Part shown: positions 17,993-26,783 of the stretch, one piece after another
How the letters are laid out: the number at the start of each line of letters is the position of its first letter
Numbering within the stretch: position 1 is the stretch's first letter
Assembly (NCBI GenBank): GCA_019694465.1
Contig: JAIBBV010000001.1
Coordinates: forward strand, 58,008-122,007
From: Oligoflexia bacterium
Lineage (GTDB): Bacteria > Bdellovibrionota_C > UBA2361 > JAFLCA01
Length of the DNA stretch: 64,000 nt
Direction of reading: 5' to 3'
Made by a program: the position numbers and the translations under genes
The notes under the pieces: model-generated
What the model saw: the letters and a program-made list of their open reading frames with translations, nothing else
Databases searched by the model: none
Told to the model about the DNA's origin: nothing

Positions 17993-19057
17993 CTATTGAG
18001 GCCTAAAGTCTGACTTCGGCCCTATGCTCTTAACGAAGGCAGCAAGCAGTTTAGCAGAGTCTTCCAAGTCCTTGAGACAGCAGGTTTCAACTTGTGTATG
18101 CATGTAACGATTTGGGATACCGATACTTGCCGCAGCTACTCCTCCACGTGAGACCTGAATTGGGTTAGCGTCGTTGCCAAGAATTCCAGGGTATGGGCAA
18201 AGCTGGTATTTAATCTTGTTTTTCTTCGCCATCATTACAAGCTGTGACTCAACAACTGGATTTATATTTGGACCGCGCATAATCACCGGACCAGCGCCAA
18301 GTTTACATGGCGTGACCTTAGCAGGATCTAGTCCCGGATAGTCAGAGGCGTGTGTTACGTCGATGGCGATACCAATCTCTGGATCAATGCTATAGGCAGC
18401 AGTTTTTGCTCCTCGCAGCCCAACCTCTTCTTGAACGCTGCTTACTGCATACAGCGCCACATTGAGCTTAGACTTTGCGCATAAACGTAAGCATTCCATG
18501 GCCACAAATAGCCCGGACTTGTCATCCAGCGCTGGGCTTACAACTAAATCGTTGCCAAGTTCAGTGACGCCCAATTCAAATGTTGCCGGGTCACCAATCT
18601 GTATCTGTCGTTCAGCTTCCTTCTGGTTCTTGGCGCCGATATCAACCCATACCTTATCGATATCAACCTTTCCCCCTCCACGCTCTTCGGCGCTTTGTAG
18701 GTGAATAGCCTTACGCCCAACAACGCCTTTAAGCGGACCCTTGTCAGTCCAAATCGTGATGTGTGCCGCTGGCATTACGCCCGTATCGATTCCGCCAACA
18801 GGAGCCAATGAGATATAGCCTTCCTTATTTATTGACTTCACCATGAAGCCGATTTGGTCACAGTGCCCGGCCAACATAACGCGGCGCTTGGCCTTGGTAT
18901 TAATGCCTGCGATCAGATTGCCGTGTAGATCAACTTCAACAGTTTCAGCGAATGATTTAACGTAACCTTTAACGACGCGTTGAATCTTCTGCTCGAAGCC
19001 AGAAGGAGATGGCGTTGTCAGCAAATCGAATAGAAATTGTTTTGAACTCTTGTCCAT
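17993..19057 (-). CDS. M42 family metallopeptidase (glutamyl aminopeptidase/FrvX type)
   Basis: This 354-residue cytoplasmic di-metal aminopeptidase belongs to the family that forms large tetrahedral complexes and trims peptides. The expected ligands are visible in order: His65 and Asp67 in GHCDQIG, Asp in ALDDKSG, the Glu pair in VQEEVGLRG (general base and ligand), Asp in AIDVTHA and His in RYMHTQVE. Length is standard. AAGGA lies six bases before the ATG. The gene ends 48 bases before the ATPase start, so they may be co-transcribed, but a functional link is not evident. Confidence 0.95.
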   Translation of the reverse strand: MDKSSKQFLFDLLTTPSPSGFEQKIQRVVKGYVKSFAETVEVDLHGNLIAGINTKAKRRVMLAGHCDQIGFMVKSINKEGYISLAPVGGIDTGVMPAAHITIWTDKGPLKGVVGRKAIHLQSAEERGGGKVDIDKVWVDIGAKNQKEAERQIQIGDPATFELGVTELGNDLVVSPALDDKSGLFVAMECLRLCAKSKLNVALYAVSSVQEEVGLRGAKTAAYSIDPEIGIAIDVTHASDYPGLDPAKVTPCKLGAGPVIMRGPNINPVVESQLVMMAKKNKIKYQLCPYPGILGNDANPIQVSRGGVAAASIGIPNRYMHTQVETCCLKDLEDSAKLLAAFVKSIGPKSDFRPQ

Positions 19058-19385
19058 TAAACATCCTTAGTGACAATTTGTTACGTACTATTAGATAAGT
19101 AGCGATATAGTATTGATGCAGAATTGGAGTGCTGGTTAGCAAGATTCAATATATTGCTTGCTCCCACGCCAATTAGCCAAGGCGGGCAGGCATAAGACTG
19201 GATTTCCGCTACTTTGCGCTCTTTTTATCATAGGAATAAAAATAAAACTTTGTTCGGGCAGGCTCGCCAGGTGCTTTTAGCGCAGGGCACGGAGCGTTTA
19301 ATTTGCTTGCTCACGCTCGGTTTGTTAGCTGTTGCATCAGATGGAGTTTGCGAAAGTGTTTGATATGACAGACATTGAGGGACGT

Positions 19386-19901
19386 ATGCGATATGTATTT
19401 TTTCTCGTCACCGCCCTAATCAGCTTTGCAGGCCAGGCCCTGGCGGAGCCAGTAACAGCTACGCTGGCCGTAGATCACGCTTCGGTTGAGGCGGGCAAAA
19501 AATTTAGTGCAGGCATTCTCTTTAAGCTTGAACCCGGTTGGCATATCTACTGGAAAGATCCAGGAGATTCTGGCTTGCCCACTAAATTGAAGTTCGAACT
19601 TCCAGCTGGATTTCAAGTGTCAGAAATCCGCTGGCCTAAGCATGAAGAGTTCGTGATGCCCGGGAATATTAAAATTAATGGTTACGAGCATGAAGTATTG
19701 TTGTGGTCTGAAATCCAGGTGCCCAGTGATGCTTCTGGCGCAGTAAACTTTACCCTGAAAGGCTCCTGGCTAAATTGCAGCGCTAGTGTTTGCGTCCCGG
19801 AAAAGAAAACATTCCAGCACAGTGTAGCAATTGGTAAGGATAGCGGGAGTTCCGACATGGCTTTGTTTACGACATGGGCTGCGAAAGTTCCAACGGAGTG
19901 A
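19386..19901 (+). CDS. Exported stand-alone DsbD N-terminal-like domain (thiol-disulfide protein)
   Basis: This 171-residue exported protein has a signal peptide cleaved near ALA-EP. It matches the immunoglobulin-like periplasmic domain of DsbD/ScsB electron shuttles, including WHIYWKDPGDSGLPT and the late cysteine pair in NCSASVCVP. In DsbD that domain is joined to a membrane domain and a thioredoxin, both missing here, so electrons would have to come from another protein. GAGGG five bases before the ATG at 19386 fixes the start; an in-frame TTG 18 codons earlier was not used. The next gene, ten bases downstream, is a secreted redoxin, so the two probably work together in periplasmic thiol chemistry. 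Confidence 0.85.
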   Translation: MRYVFFLVTALISFAGQALAEPVTATLAVDHASVEAGKKFSAGILFKLEPGWHIYWKDPGDSGLPTKLKFELPAGFQVSEIRWPKHEEFVMPGNIKINGYEHEVLLWSEIQVPSDASGAVNFTLKGSWLNCSASVCVPEKKTFQHSVAIGKDSGSSDMALFTTWAAKVPTE

Positions 19902-19911
19902 GGTGCGAATC

Positions 19912-20511
19912 ATGAGAAAACTAATTGCTAGTTTGTGCTTGGTCGGATTGGTGGCTGTTTGGGGAGCAGGTTCTTGGGCTGATTCTGGCGATCCGCTCGC
20001 CCCTGGCGCGACAGCTCCGGCTTTTGAATTAAGCGATGAAGCTGGAACTATTCATAGACTAGCAGACTTGAAGGGTAAAGTTGTTGTGCTTGAGTGGACA
20101 AATCCTGATTGTCCCTTTGTTCGCCGTCATTACAAGTCTGGCACGATGAAGAATTTAGCCCAAAAGTATCAGGCACAGGGAGTTGTTTGGCTGGCCATTA
20201 ATAGCACCCGTAATGCTAGCAGCCAAAGTAACGCTGAGTGGAAGAACGCGCAGGGCTTTATTTATCCGATTTTAGATGATCATGGTGGAGAAGTAGGCAA
20301 GGCCTATCGAGCTAAGACTACCCCGCATATGTTTATTATCGGAACGGATGGCAATATTGCCTACAATGGTGCAATCGACTCTGACCCTAGTGGAGAAGAG
20401 CAACACCCCAGTAATTATGTAGACTCGGCACTATCAGAACTTTTGCAAAAGCATCCAATTACAACAGCCCTGACCAAGTCCTATGGTTGCTCTGTTAAGT
20501 ATGCCTCTTAG
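19912..20511 (+). CDS. Exported thioredoxin-fold redoxin with single active-site cysteine
   Basis: This 199-residue protein has a signal peptide (cleavage near SWA-DS) and one thioredoxin/AhpC-TSA domain. The active-site segment is TNPDCPFVRRHY, with one cysteine followed by Pro-Phe-Val. This is a common redoxin subfamily that lacks the CXXC pair of disulfide reductases, so it may act like a peroxiredoxin or a thiol-binding protein. One further cysteine lies near the C-terminus (SYGCSVKY). The ribosome site GGAGTGAGG overlaps the stop of the upstream DsbD-domain gene, which implies coupled translation. It is convergent with the next gene, seven bases away. Confidence 0.88.
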   Translation: MRKLIASLCLVGLVAVWGAGSWADSGDPLAPGATAPAFELSDEAGTIHRLADLKGKVVVLEWTNPDCPFVRRHYKSGTMKNLAQKYQAQGVVWLAINSTRNASSQSNAEWKNAQGFIYPILDDHGGEVGKAYRAKTTPHMFIIGTDGNIAYNGAIDSDPSGEEQHPSNYVDSALSELLQKHPITTALTKSYGCSVKYAS

Positions 20512-20518
20512 TGCGGCA

Positions 20519-21076
20519 TCAATGGCAATCCGACGTCAAATCCATCTTTAACTGGAAGCGATTGTCGTCTTTATCTCGCACTTGTCCGCAGATTGCCTCA
20601 CTGATTACTGAAAAGTGTTCCGGAGCCTCTGAAGTATAGGATATGCGGTGCATGTAGCGTGGACTACAGGAGCCTGGGCAGCGACGATATAGATCGTTTC
20701 CGGCTGTGCCACTGCCGCGCGAAAGTTTAGTAATCCACGACGACACAGCCTCAAGCGATAGTAAATCTGGTGCGCTGTAGATTAGCGGAGACTTGGAGGT
20801 TTTATTCTCGAGTCGAGCACAGATTGAGTTCTGCTCGTGTGACTCTAGAGTCTTATTGGGCACAACAGACAGGATCAAAGATGCGTGGCAGGCACTGTCG
20901 GCGGATTTTAACCTTTCGCTGCCTAGTCTAAGTGATTTTTCTGACTCATAAGCGAGCGATCCTTTAGACTTCCAAACATTGGGCAGAAAGTTTGCAGTTG
21001 CGACTACATCTACAAGTGGATCTGCTATTCCTGTGACTGGGCTCAGCATGCTTATGGCCGCTACCAACAAGGCCAA
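20519..21076 (-). CDS. Hypothetical cysteine-containing exported protein
   Basis: I do not recognise this protein of about 185 residues. The N-terminus is hydrophobic with a possible signal cleavage after GIA-DP, followed by a mature part with seven cysteines (including RRCPGSCSPRYMH, AICGQVRD and a final DCH), which suggests disulfides outside the cytoplasm. No ATG is available at the start: the only usable codon is TTG at 21076, and the open frame runs a further 20 codons up to a stop. The start is therefore uncertain and the leader could be longer. It is convergent with the redoxin gene. Confidence 0.5.
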   Translation of the reverse strand: MALLVAAISMLSPVTGIADPLVDVVATANFLPNVWKSKGSLAYESEKSLRLGSERLKSADSACHASLILSVVPNKTLESHEQNSICARLENKTSKSPLIYSAPDLLSLEAVSSWITKLSRGSGTAGNDLYRRCPGSCSPRYMHRISYTSEAPEHFSVISEAICGQVRDKDDNRFQLKMDLTSDCH

Positions 21077-21274
21077 GCCGAGATTGCTCGCTAGAGCGCG
21101 GACGAAGGCTATTTCCTCACCAAAAAAAGCCTATCCCGAACGTCTGATAGTAATGAAAGTGTCTGTCCGGGATACCTTCTTTTATTATAGCTTATTCTTT
21201 GCCCTCTGTGTGTCGCTCCAGCGGGAAGGCGCTTGGGGGCGCAAAAATGTGTAACAGTTCCATCTGGTTAGCTG

Positions 21275-22483
21275 TTAGCTAGTAGGCCCATTTGGTGCCT
21301 TGGGCGACTTCTCCAACACCTTAATTACCGGCCAAAGTCCGATCGCTGCGGCAAGTCTAAACTGATAGTCGGGATGAGCTGGAGGCAACTGAATATCAAT
21401 GTAGCCCTGTTTGGTATTTCGATCGCGATGTTCCTGATCTAGCTTCCAGGCTTGCTGCAAGATTTCGATGCGCCGCCTATAGCGTTCATTGCTGCAGGCG
21501 AGCTGCTCGGCTACTTCAGGCTTGCTAAAATAAGTTTCAAAGTCGCGTTGGCGAAGTACAAGAAAGCAAAGCTCAGCCCGTTCCAGAGTTGTCTTTCTAC
21601 CAAAGCGACCTATAGCTTGCTCGTCCCAGCGATCCACTATTGGAATAAGGACATGCGCTTCGCGTTTGTCTGAGTATCCGGCTAAACGTCTTTTAATTTC
21701 CTGAGCAAAGCGCGCCGAGTATACTTCACGAAACTCCCGATCGAAGCGCTTTCGAATTTGATCATTTGTGAGTAGTACGCCCTCTCCTAGTCTTAACAAG
21801 TTCCATATAAAGCCTCTAGCGGCGGCTGCATAATTAAGACTCACAAATGGCTGCTTGGGTGTGCACATTGCGGCTGCACGCTGAAAGTGTTTCGCAGCCT
21901 GGGCGTGCTCAAGCAAAGACTTAAGATTTATTTGCCCAAACGCCGTGATTTCCATGAATGTTTGTTGTTCGGCACGGCTAAAATCTAATACGTCGATTGA
22001 TCCAGATAGAGTCGAGCGCCCGAGTAGCCAATTTCGAAAGTCGTTTACAACATTTTTAATTTCAACAAAGATACGCTTGCCGATAGTAAATGCCGCGGCA
22101 GTAAGTGTTATGGTTAGGATTATAGAGCTCGTCTTTGAGTCCCATGGAGAGCGCTCAGGTTCTTGTTTTGAGCTAGTTGGCTGAGAATTCGGTGTGCTAG
22201 CCGCAGCAAGGTTACTTGGGCTACTGGCTGCAGCTGGCCTTGTTTGAGGCTGCTGCGCGGCTTGGGGGGCGGGCTGCTGTAGGTTAAAAAATTCTGAAGC
22301 CAAATCATGCCCTAAATTAGCATCGGCGGGGCGAGTTATGCCTGCGGGATTTAGCTCCTGGGCACTGGGAGGCTCGGCACCTTTTGCACTAGATGCGCTT
22401 AGCGCTATGGCTGCAAGTGGCACCGCACCAAGCGAAATAGAATTGGAGCGCCTAGAAGCGCTATTGTCATGAAAGAGGCTCAT
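21275..22483 (-). CDS. Hypothetical membrane-anchored protein with proline/serine/glutamine-rich linker
   Basis: I do not recognise this 402-residue protein. A hydrophobic stretch at about residues 17-35 could be a signal or first membrane helix. A low-complexity Ala/Pro/Gln/Ser linker follows to about 115, then a clear membrane segment at 122-142 (SIILTITLTAAAF), and a largely helical, charged C-terminal domain of 250 residues. With only one cleaved or anchoring N-terminal helix the C-terminal domain would be cytoplasmic. It is followed on the same strand, after its own gap, by no obvious partner; the heme-oxygenase-like lipoprotein gene lies 181 bases upstream in the same direction. Confidence 0.7.
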   Translation of the reverse strand: MSLFHDNSASRRSNSISLGAVPLAAIALSASSAKGAEPPSAQELNPAGITRPADANLGHDLASEFFNLQQPAPQAAQQPQTRPAAASSPSNLAAASTPNSQPTSSKQEPERSPWDSKTSSIILTITLTAAAFTIGKRIFVEIKNVVNDFRNWLLGRSTLSGSIDVLDFSRAEQQTFMEITAFGQINLKSLLEHAQAAKHFQRAAAMCTPKQPFVSLNYAAAARGFIWNLLRLGEGVLLTNDQIRKRFDREFREVYSARFAQEIKRRLAGYSDKREAHVLIPIVDRWDEQAIGRFGRKTTLERAELCFLVLRQRDFETYFSKPEVAEQLACSNERYRRRIEILQQAWKLDQEHRDRNTKQGYIDIQLPPAHPDYQFRLAAAIGLWPVIKVLEKSPKAPNGPTS

Positions 22484-22664
22484 GCAGACCTAACCCTATC
22501 CTAATTGAGTCTGCATATTGGATTGCGGGCAGGACTTAGTCAATTTAAGCACTGCTAAGCGTACTAAAACGAACAGCTACTGGCTCAGGATTGCCACGCC
22601 CCACAAAACATAGTTCGCAATACGAGGCTAAGCGCATTTGCCTATATTTGCTGATAGCCGCTAG

Positions 22665-23426
22665 TTAATTTACCTGAAACTCTGGGGCATTACTCATTCT
22701 ATCGTGTGCATCGTAGAAAGCCTTTGCTGAAGCAGCTAGCGCTGCATATTGCGCAGGGTCTGTAATTGATGCATTCATTAAGCCCGCGAGAGTTCTAAAT
22801 TCTGGCTCTTCGTAAAGAGTATATCCACGCGTGTTTTTAATGCCGAGAGTGTTAGCCTTTTCAGCCAAGGTATGGGTGCCAAAGGCCATGCCGCCAATAT
22901 CCTGATATGCACATACGGCCACCTCAAGTGCGGGCATCTCTTGTAGGCGTATCATTAAAGCTGCCGTGCTTGGTAACGCATCTTGTGGGTTTAGGCGTGA
23001 AGTCGAGGCAAGTCCGAGATCTTCTCGGAAGCCAGCGCTAATTTTCCTTAGATCTTGCAGCAGGCGTCCACGTATATCTTCTGGTAAGGACTTGTCTCCA
23101 GCGAGAATATTTTCGAAGCATTCGAACACAAAAAGATTTTGCCTTACCATAAGATTATACTGCGCGGGCGTTATCTTGCCGGATAGAACAGCAGCACTAA
23201 ATGCATTGTCGGCTGTTTGATCGTGAGTCTCTTGCAAAGCGCGTCTTAGATAGCGCGAAAATTTTTCTGGAGCTTGAGTTGGCTGTGAATCAGGTTTACT
23301 GATCGCTGGAGCTTGCGGCTCTGCGGCATGAGCGCTCTCGGCCTCTCTGGGTCCGGCACAGGCGAAAGCGAATGCGGTAAGCACAAGAGTGGCTGTGTTG
23401 AATGCGCCTCTGGAAGGACTAGTCAT
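22665..23426 (-). CDS. Exported lipoprotein with a heme-oxygenase-like domain
   Basis: This 253-residue protein has an N-terminal signal with a lipobox-like AFAC (Cys23), then a short Pro-rich linker. From about residue 55 it looks like a biliverdin-forming heme oxygenase: the proximal helix RRALQETHDQTADNAF with His68, then GKITPAQYNLMVRQ, and a distal-helix segment AYQDIGGMAFG that resembles the YLGDLSGG motif. True heme oxygenases are cytoplasmic because they need NADPH or ferredoxin electrons, so an exported one is unusual. It may bind heme without degrading it, or belong to another heme-oxygenase-fold group. GGAG lies five bases before the ATG. Recognition is by eye. Confidence 0.65.
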   Translation of the reverse strand: MTSPSRGAFNTATLVLTAFAFACAGPREAESAHAAEPQAPAISKPDSQPTQAPEKFSRYLRRALQETHDQTADNAFSAAVLSGKITPAQYNLMVRQNLFVFECFENILAGDKSLPEDIRGRLLQDLRKISAGFREDLGLASTSRLNPQDALPSTAALMIRLQEMPALEVAVCAYQDIGGMAFGTHTLAEKANTLGIKNTRGYTLYEEPEFRTLAGLMNASITDPAQYAALAASAKAFYDAHDRMSNAPEFQVN

Positions 23427-23620
23427 AAAAACTCCGACTTAATAAACTAGACTGTATCCAGAATTTACTAAGAGGGGCTTTTTAGTATGCCCTTTATCCC
23501 GAATCTATAGTGCGGGATGAAAGACTATTTCTAGATATGCTCTAGCGATTTATGGGCCAAAGAACAGCGTGAGGTGCTCTGATATTGCCCCAAGAGCAAA
23601 TAGAGTCAATTCTTTTTTGC

Positions 23621-25546
23621 CTAATGCGAGCCTAGAAGCTGTAGGTTTTGGAAAAAGGCGTCCGGAAGAGTTCCAAATCCGCGCTTTAGCACTGCCTCAG
23701 CAATACTGCGTGCCCCCTCCGCATCGCCCGCTCTCATCTTGAAGGCTATCAGGTTGTTAATTGTAATGATGGAGCAGGGAGTTGATGAAATTGGGCCGCA
23801 AATTTGCTCCAAAGCTGAAATCGCCTCCACTTTGTAGTCACTTTTAATTAAGAGGTCTGCCAAGCCGTTTAGCCGGGACTCGAGGTAGTTGGCGGTGTCG
23901 GCCGCTAAGAGGCTGAGAGCTGGGTTCGCCCCGGCGCGCAGTGGCAGTAGTTCTTGTATGGCAAGTTCTAGACAGCGCTGCTTAAACTGGCGCGTCTTTA
24001 AATTGATAATTGCGAACACTGGATTATCCTCGCAGCGTGCAATGCCAGACAAAAACTGATTGATGGTAGCGTTCGGCTCGAAGAAGAGCCGACTTCTCGG
24101 CGCAGCGTAGCCTATGAATGACCCTAATCTCTGAAATTCCGGAGCAGTCGCACTATCTTTAATATTTACGTTCGCACTATTTAAACTGTCGGCATTGGCG
24201 GAACTTGCCAGTATGGCGGGGTTAAAATATTCAGGGAATAGCACACTAGGTTGATAGACTAGCTGAATGTCTGTGCGATAGCCCTCTATGTCTTGTAAGT
24301 ATTTTAGTATGAACCAAGATTGTTCGTTAAGAAAAACGGCGTTGCTAGGCAGCTTAGCTAATGTTGCCACAGCAGTATCGCTAGTAAGCGCAAAGCTTCT
24401 TAGGTTAAAGCCCTTTCCGAGCTCTACCCCTCTTAGTACCTGTCCTACGAGCAAAACCACAAACAGAGCACAGCATAAACCCTGAACTTTTTTGTCTTTG
24501 ACGAAAGTGATGCAGCGCACGGCGCACATTGATGAGCCAATCGTGAGGACAGCTGTTAATACAAGCCACGGATCGCTATCCCAGCCAGCAAAGAGCCAGG
24601 CTTGGATTAGCATTGGAAGAATCAGAATTAAGGCCAGGCGCGATGAGTATATGAATAGCAGCGCTAGTCCCAGGGCAGAAATCACAAGTACCTCTAAAGA
24701 GAGGCCCTGCTTTAATTGATCGAAGTTTACCAGCAGAGCCGAGAAATTGTGGCTGATGGAAGAACGCGCTGATTGGGCTGAGCTGGATTGCTCTGCTGGT
24801 CTCAAAGCGGTATCACGCGCATCGGTAATATGTGCAAGGAAACGGTCGATGCTTACTGGGGAACCTGTATTCAGCGGCAGATTTCCTTGCGCTCGAATTG
24901 GAAGGTAGCCGTATACGGCAGCACCAAAGATAACTAGTAGTAGGCCGGGCACAATCAAATTTCTTAGCTCTTTGAACCTACCAACAAGCAGTGCAGGTAA
25001 AGCAGCTGGCACTAGGGCTCCGATAACCGCATGGTTCCCCGCTCCTAGGCCTCCAACGAAACAGGCGCTTAGTATCCAGCGCTTGTCTCCTGTCTTTTCG
25101 TAGTAAACGCAGCAAAGTGCAAGAATCAGGAAAAAAGCAGTCAGGAGACCATATACTTCAACGGTAAGGAGCGACTTAACAAAGCTATTCGTGCCAAGTA
25201 AAATCAGGGGCGCTAAGGTAGCGCAAAGATGACGCGCCAAGAACGAGATGTTCGGAGCGATTCTAAAGCTAAGCTCGTAGCAAAGTTTCCACAGCAGGGC
25301 TAGAACAAGTATGGCAGTCAAACTTAGTCCTGATGTGATGCGCCAAGTTATGTGACCAGCCGGGAGCAAGGAAAGAATGTTAGCCCACATTGCAAAGAAT
25401 GGGCTTCCGGGTGGATGGCTAATGTCTAGATATGCGGCAGTTAGTAGGAATTCTCCGGAATCTCTCCAATGCACAGTGGCTGGTATCCAGTATTGCGCTA
25501 ATGACCAGCACAGTCCGAAGAGAAGCAGGGATACAAAGGCTCGCAT
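23621..25546 (-). CDS. DUF2723 family membrane protein
   Basis: This 641-residue polytopic membrane protein matches the DUF2723 family by its N-terminal motif WRDSGEFLLTAAYLDISHPPG, placed in the first periplasmic loop, where related GT-C glycosyltransferases carry their acidic catalytic residue. About ten hydrophobic helices follow to residue 370, then a soluble C-terminal region of 270 residues that ends in a helical-repeat-like part. Related proteins add sugars or lipid-linked sugars to proteins on the outer face. Being next to the pilin gene, pilin or surface-protein glycosylation is possible but unproven. The pilin terminator separates the two genes. Confidence 0.85.
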   Translation of the reverse strand: MRAFVSLLLFGLCWSLAQYWIPATVHWRDSGEFLLTAAYLDISHPPGSPFFAMWANILSLLPAGHITWRITSGLSLTAILVLALLWKLCYELSFRIAPNISFLARHLCATLAPLILLGTNSFVKSLLTVEVYGLLTAFFLILALCCVYYEKTGDKRWILSACFVGGLGAGNHAVIGALVPAALPALLVGRFKELRNLIVPGLLLVIFGAAVYGYLPIRAQGNLPLNTGSPVSIDRFLAHITDARDTALRPAEQSSSAQSARSSISHNFSALLVNFDQLKQGLSLEVLVISALGLALLFIYSSRLALILILPMLIQAWLFAGWDSDPWLVLTAVLTIGSSMCAVRCITFVKDKKVQGLCCALFVVLLVGQVLRGVELGKGFNLRSFALTSDTAVATLAKLPSNAVFLNEQSWFILKYLQDIEGYRTDIQLVYQPSVLFPEYFNPAILASSANADSLNSANVNIKDSATAPEFQRLGSFIGYAAPRSRLFFEPNATINQFLSGIARCEDNPVFAIINLKTRQFKQRCLELAIQELLPLRAGANPALSLLAADTANYLESRLNGLADLLIKSDYKVEAISALEQICGPISSTPCSIITINNLIAFKMRAGDAEGARSIAEAVLKRGFGTLPDAFFQNLQLLGSH

Positions 25547-25608
25547 TGTGGTTAAATCTTGTTACGCACTCTTCATCACTATTAGGGGAGCGTGGCGTTT
25601 GGCGCAAT

Positions 25609-25642
25609 AAAAAAAGCGGCCGGGGTTTAGCCCGGCCGCTTT
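25609..25642 (-). terminator. Rho-independent terminator of the pilin gene
   Basis: GCGGCCGGG pairs with CCCGGCCGC around a six-base loop and, read on the minus strand, is followed by seven T. It lies 26 bases beyond the pilin stop codon and ends the pilin transcript before the DUF2723 gene. Confidence 0.95.
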
Positions 25643-25667
25643 CGTAGTTTATACAGTAAGCGTTAGC

Positions 25668-26033
25668 TTATTGCATACCACCCAAGGACGTATCCCACTG
25701 ATAGGTTACGCCGGAACCACGTGAGCTTGTGGATGAACCAGTGAAGCCTGTGGCGGTGGCTGTAATTTCAAGTGTTACGCTCTGAGAAAGAGCCGAAATG
25801 CCTGGCAATAGTGTCGGACAAGAGCCTGTATTGCAGGATTTGTAGACTTCATAATCAGCAAAGTATGCTTCTTCTGCTGTTGCAACGTTTCTCAGATCGC
25901 TTCGAGCACGAGCATCAAACCCACGCGCACGATACTCAGCAAACTGCGGAATCGCGATAGCGGCAAGAATGCCGATAATGGCGATCACGACGAGCAATTC
26001 AATAAGCGTAAAACCAGCTTCATTCCTCTTCAT
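25668..26033 (-). CDS. pilA: Type IV major pilin (prepilin)
   Basis: This 121-residue prepilin has a six-residue positively charged leader ending in Gly, followed by FTLIELLVVIAIIGILAA. That is the prepilin peptidase site with Phe at +1 and Glu at +5, and the hydrophobic helix used for fibre assembly. The C-terminal part is short and has a cysteine pair (CNTGSC) about 15 residues apart from the central region, which may close a small D-loop. AGGAG precedes the ATG by ten bases. A sigma-54 promoter lies about 150 bases upstream and a strong terminator directly downstream, so it is a single-gene, highly expressed unit. Its assembly genes pilB and pilC are about 5 kb away. Confidence 0.95.
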   Translation of the reverse strand: MKRNEAGFTLIELLVVIAIIGILAAIAIPQFAEYRARGFDARARSDLRNVATAEEAYFADYEVYKSCNTGSCPTLLPGISALSQSVTLEITATATGFTGSSTSSRGSGVTYQWDTSLGGMQ

Positions 26034-26181
26034 GTTCGTTTTTCTCCTAGCTTAAATATTAAGAAGTAACCTTTGGTGAGGCCTCAGCTAGCCATGCGCT
26101 TTCCCCGTACTCCCCCATGAACATGAAGAGGTCGGTAAGCTGGCAGCTTCAGCCATGCTTCACCTGTGTGCTTCCCTAATG

Positions 26182-26197
26182 AGCAAATCGGATGCCA
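26182..26197 (-). promoter_or_regulatory. Sigma-54 promoter of the pilin gene
   Basis: On the minus strand TGGCATCCGATTTGCT has GG at -24 and GC at -12 with exact spacing, matching the sigma-54 consensus TGGCACG-N4-TTGCA at most positions. Transcription would start near 26170, giving a pilin leader of about 135 bases. Sigma-54 control of pilA is known in Pseudomonas and Myxococcus. A sigma-54 activator is encoded next to pilC. Confidence 0.8.
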
Positions 26198-26573
26198 TTT
26201 AACAAAAGTTTAGCATCTTTGATTTCGATGTAATTTCAATGGATTATGATTCAATTGCGGAGTGCCCTGATTCAAGCTTGTGTACACAATTGGATACTTA
26301 GGACAATTTTTGCGCCCCCAAGTGACAATTTATGTCAGCTTTAGGGCCTAGGCGGGTTTATAGGCTGCTATAGACATCTAACCCCATATCGAGGGCCTGT
26401 AGGCATCGAGTTTTTATAAGTCCCCGCCAATAGTGCTGGGGATCACACCCCGTAGCCATTAATGGACTGCTATGTATATTCCCAACTGGGGCTCTCAGCG
26501 TAATACCTCTAGAATCTATCTCGTAAGGGCACTTTGAGGTAGGTTTGTGGATTGCCGCCACCGAAAAATCGGA
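26198..26573. other. Intergenic stretch upstream of the pilin promoter
   Basis: This stretch would contain the upstream binding sites of the sigma-54 activator. I see no clear repeated operator. A 67-codon minus-strand frame at 26358-26561 has no ribosome site or family resemblance and was not called. Confidence 0.4.
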
Positions 26574-26705
26574 CTCGCCATACGAAGCGAGCCTTGTCTT
26601 TAAGTATTTGCGAGACCGCTTCTAGTCGCGCCAAGGATGGCGCGGCAAACGCCGAAGGCGTTTGTAGCAAGGCTCGGCATGGGCACTTTAGGCCCCACGC
26701 CGAGC
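26574..26705. ncRNA. Candidate structured RNA or palindromic element
   Basis: A run of nested inverted repeats: CTCGC/GCGAG (26574-26591), a long-range pair GAGCCTTG/CAAGGCTC (26589-26596 with 26668-26675) that encloses GCGA/TCGC, CGCCA/TGGCG and the perfect CAAACGCC-GAA-GGCGTTTG, and an overlapping GCTCGGC/GCCGAGC stem (26672-26705) with inner TGGG/CCCA. The last stem shares bases with the long-range pair, so two alternative folds exist. It ends 78 bases before the sulfatase-like gene. It could be a small RNA, a leader element or a mobile palindromic repeat. Confidence 0.4.
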
Positions 26706-26783
26706 TCGGAGCGATTCAAGAATGGTCAGGAGCCCATTTTTGAAATGACTTTTAGTGAGCTGAGTTCTATGGGAATGGTATAG

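Noticed and set aside
21120..21176. TATCCCG...CGGGATA inverted repeat as a terminator
   Set aside because: The loop is more than 30 bases and no T-run follows the arm at a useful distance.
26358..26561. A 67-codon minus-strand frame upstream of the pilin gene
   Set aside because: No ribosome site, no family resemblance, and it lies in a region with regulatory and palindromic sequence. It was left as intergenic.
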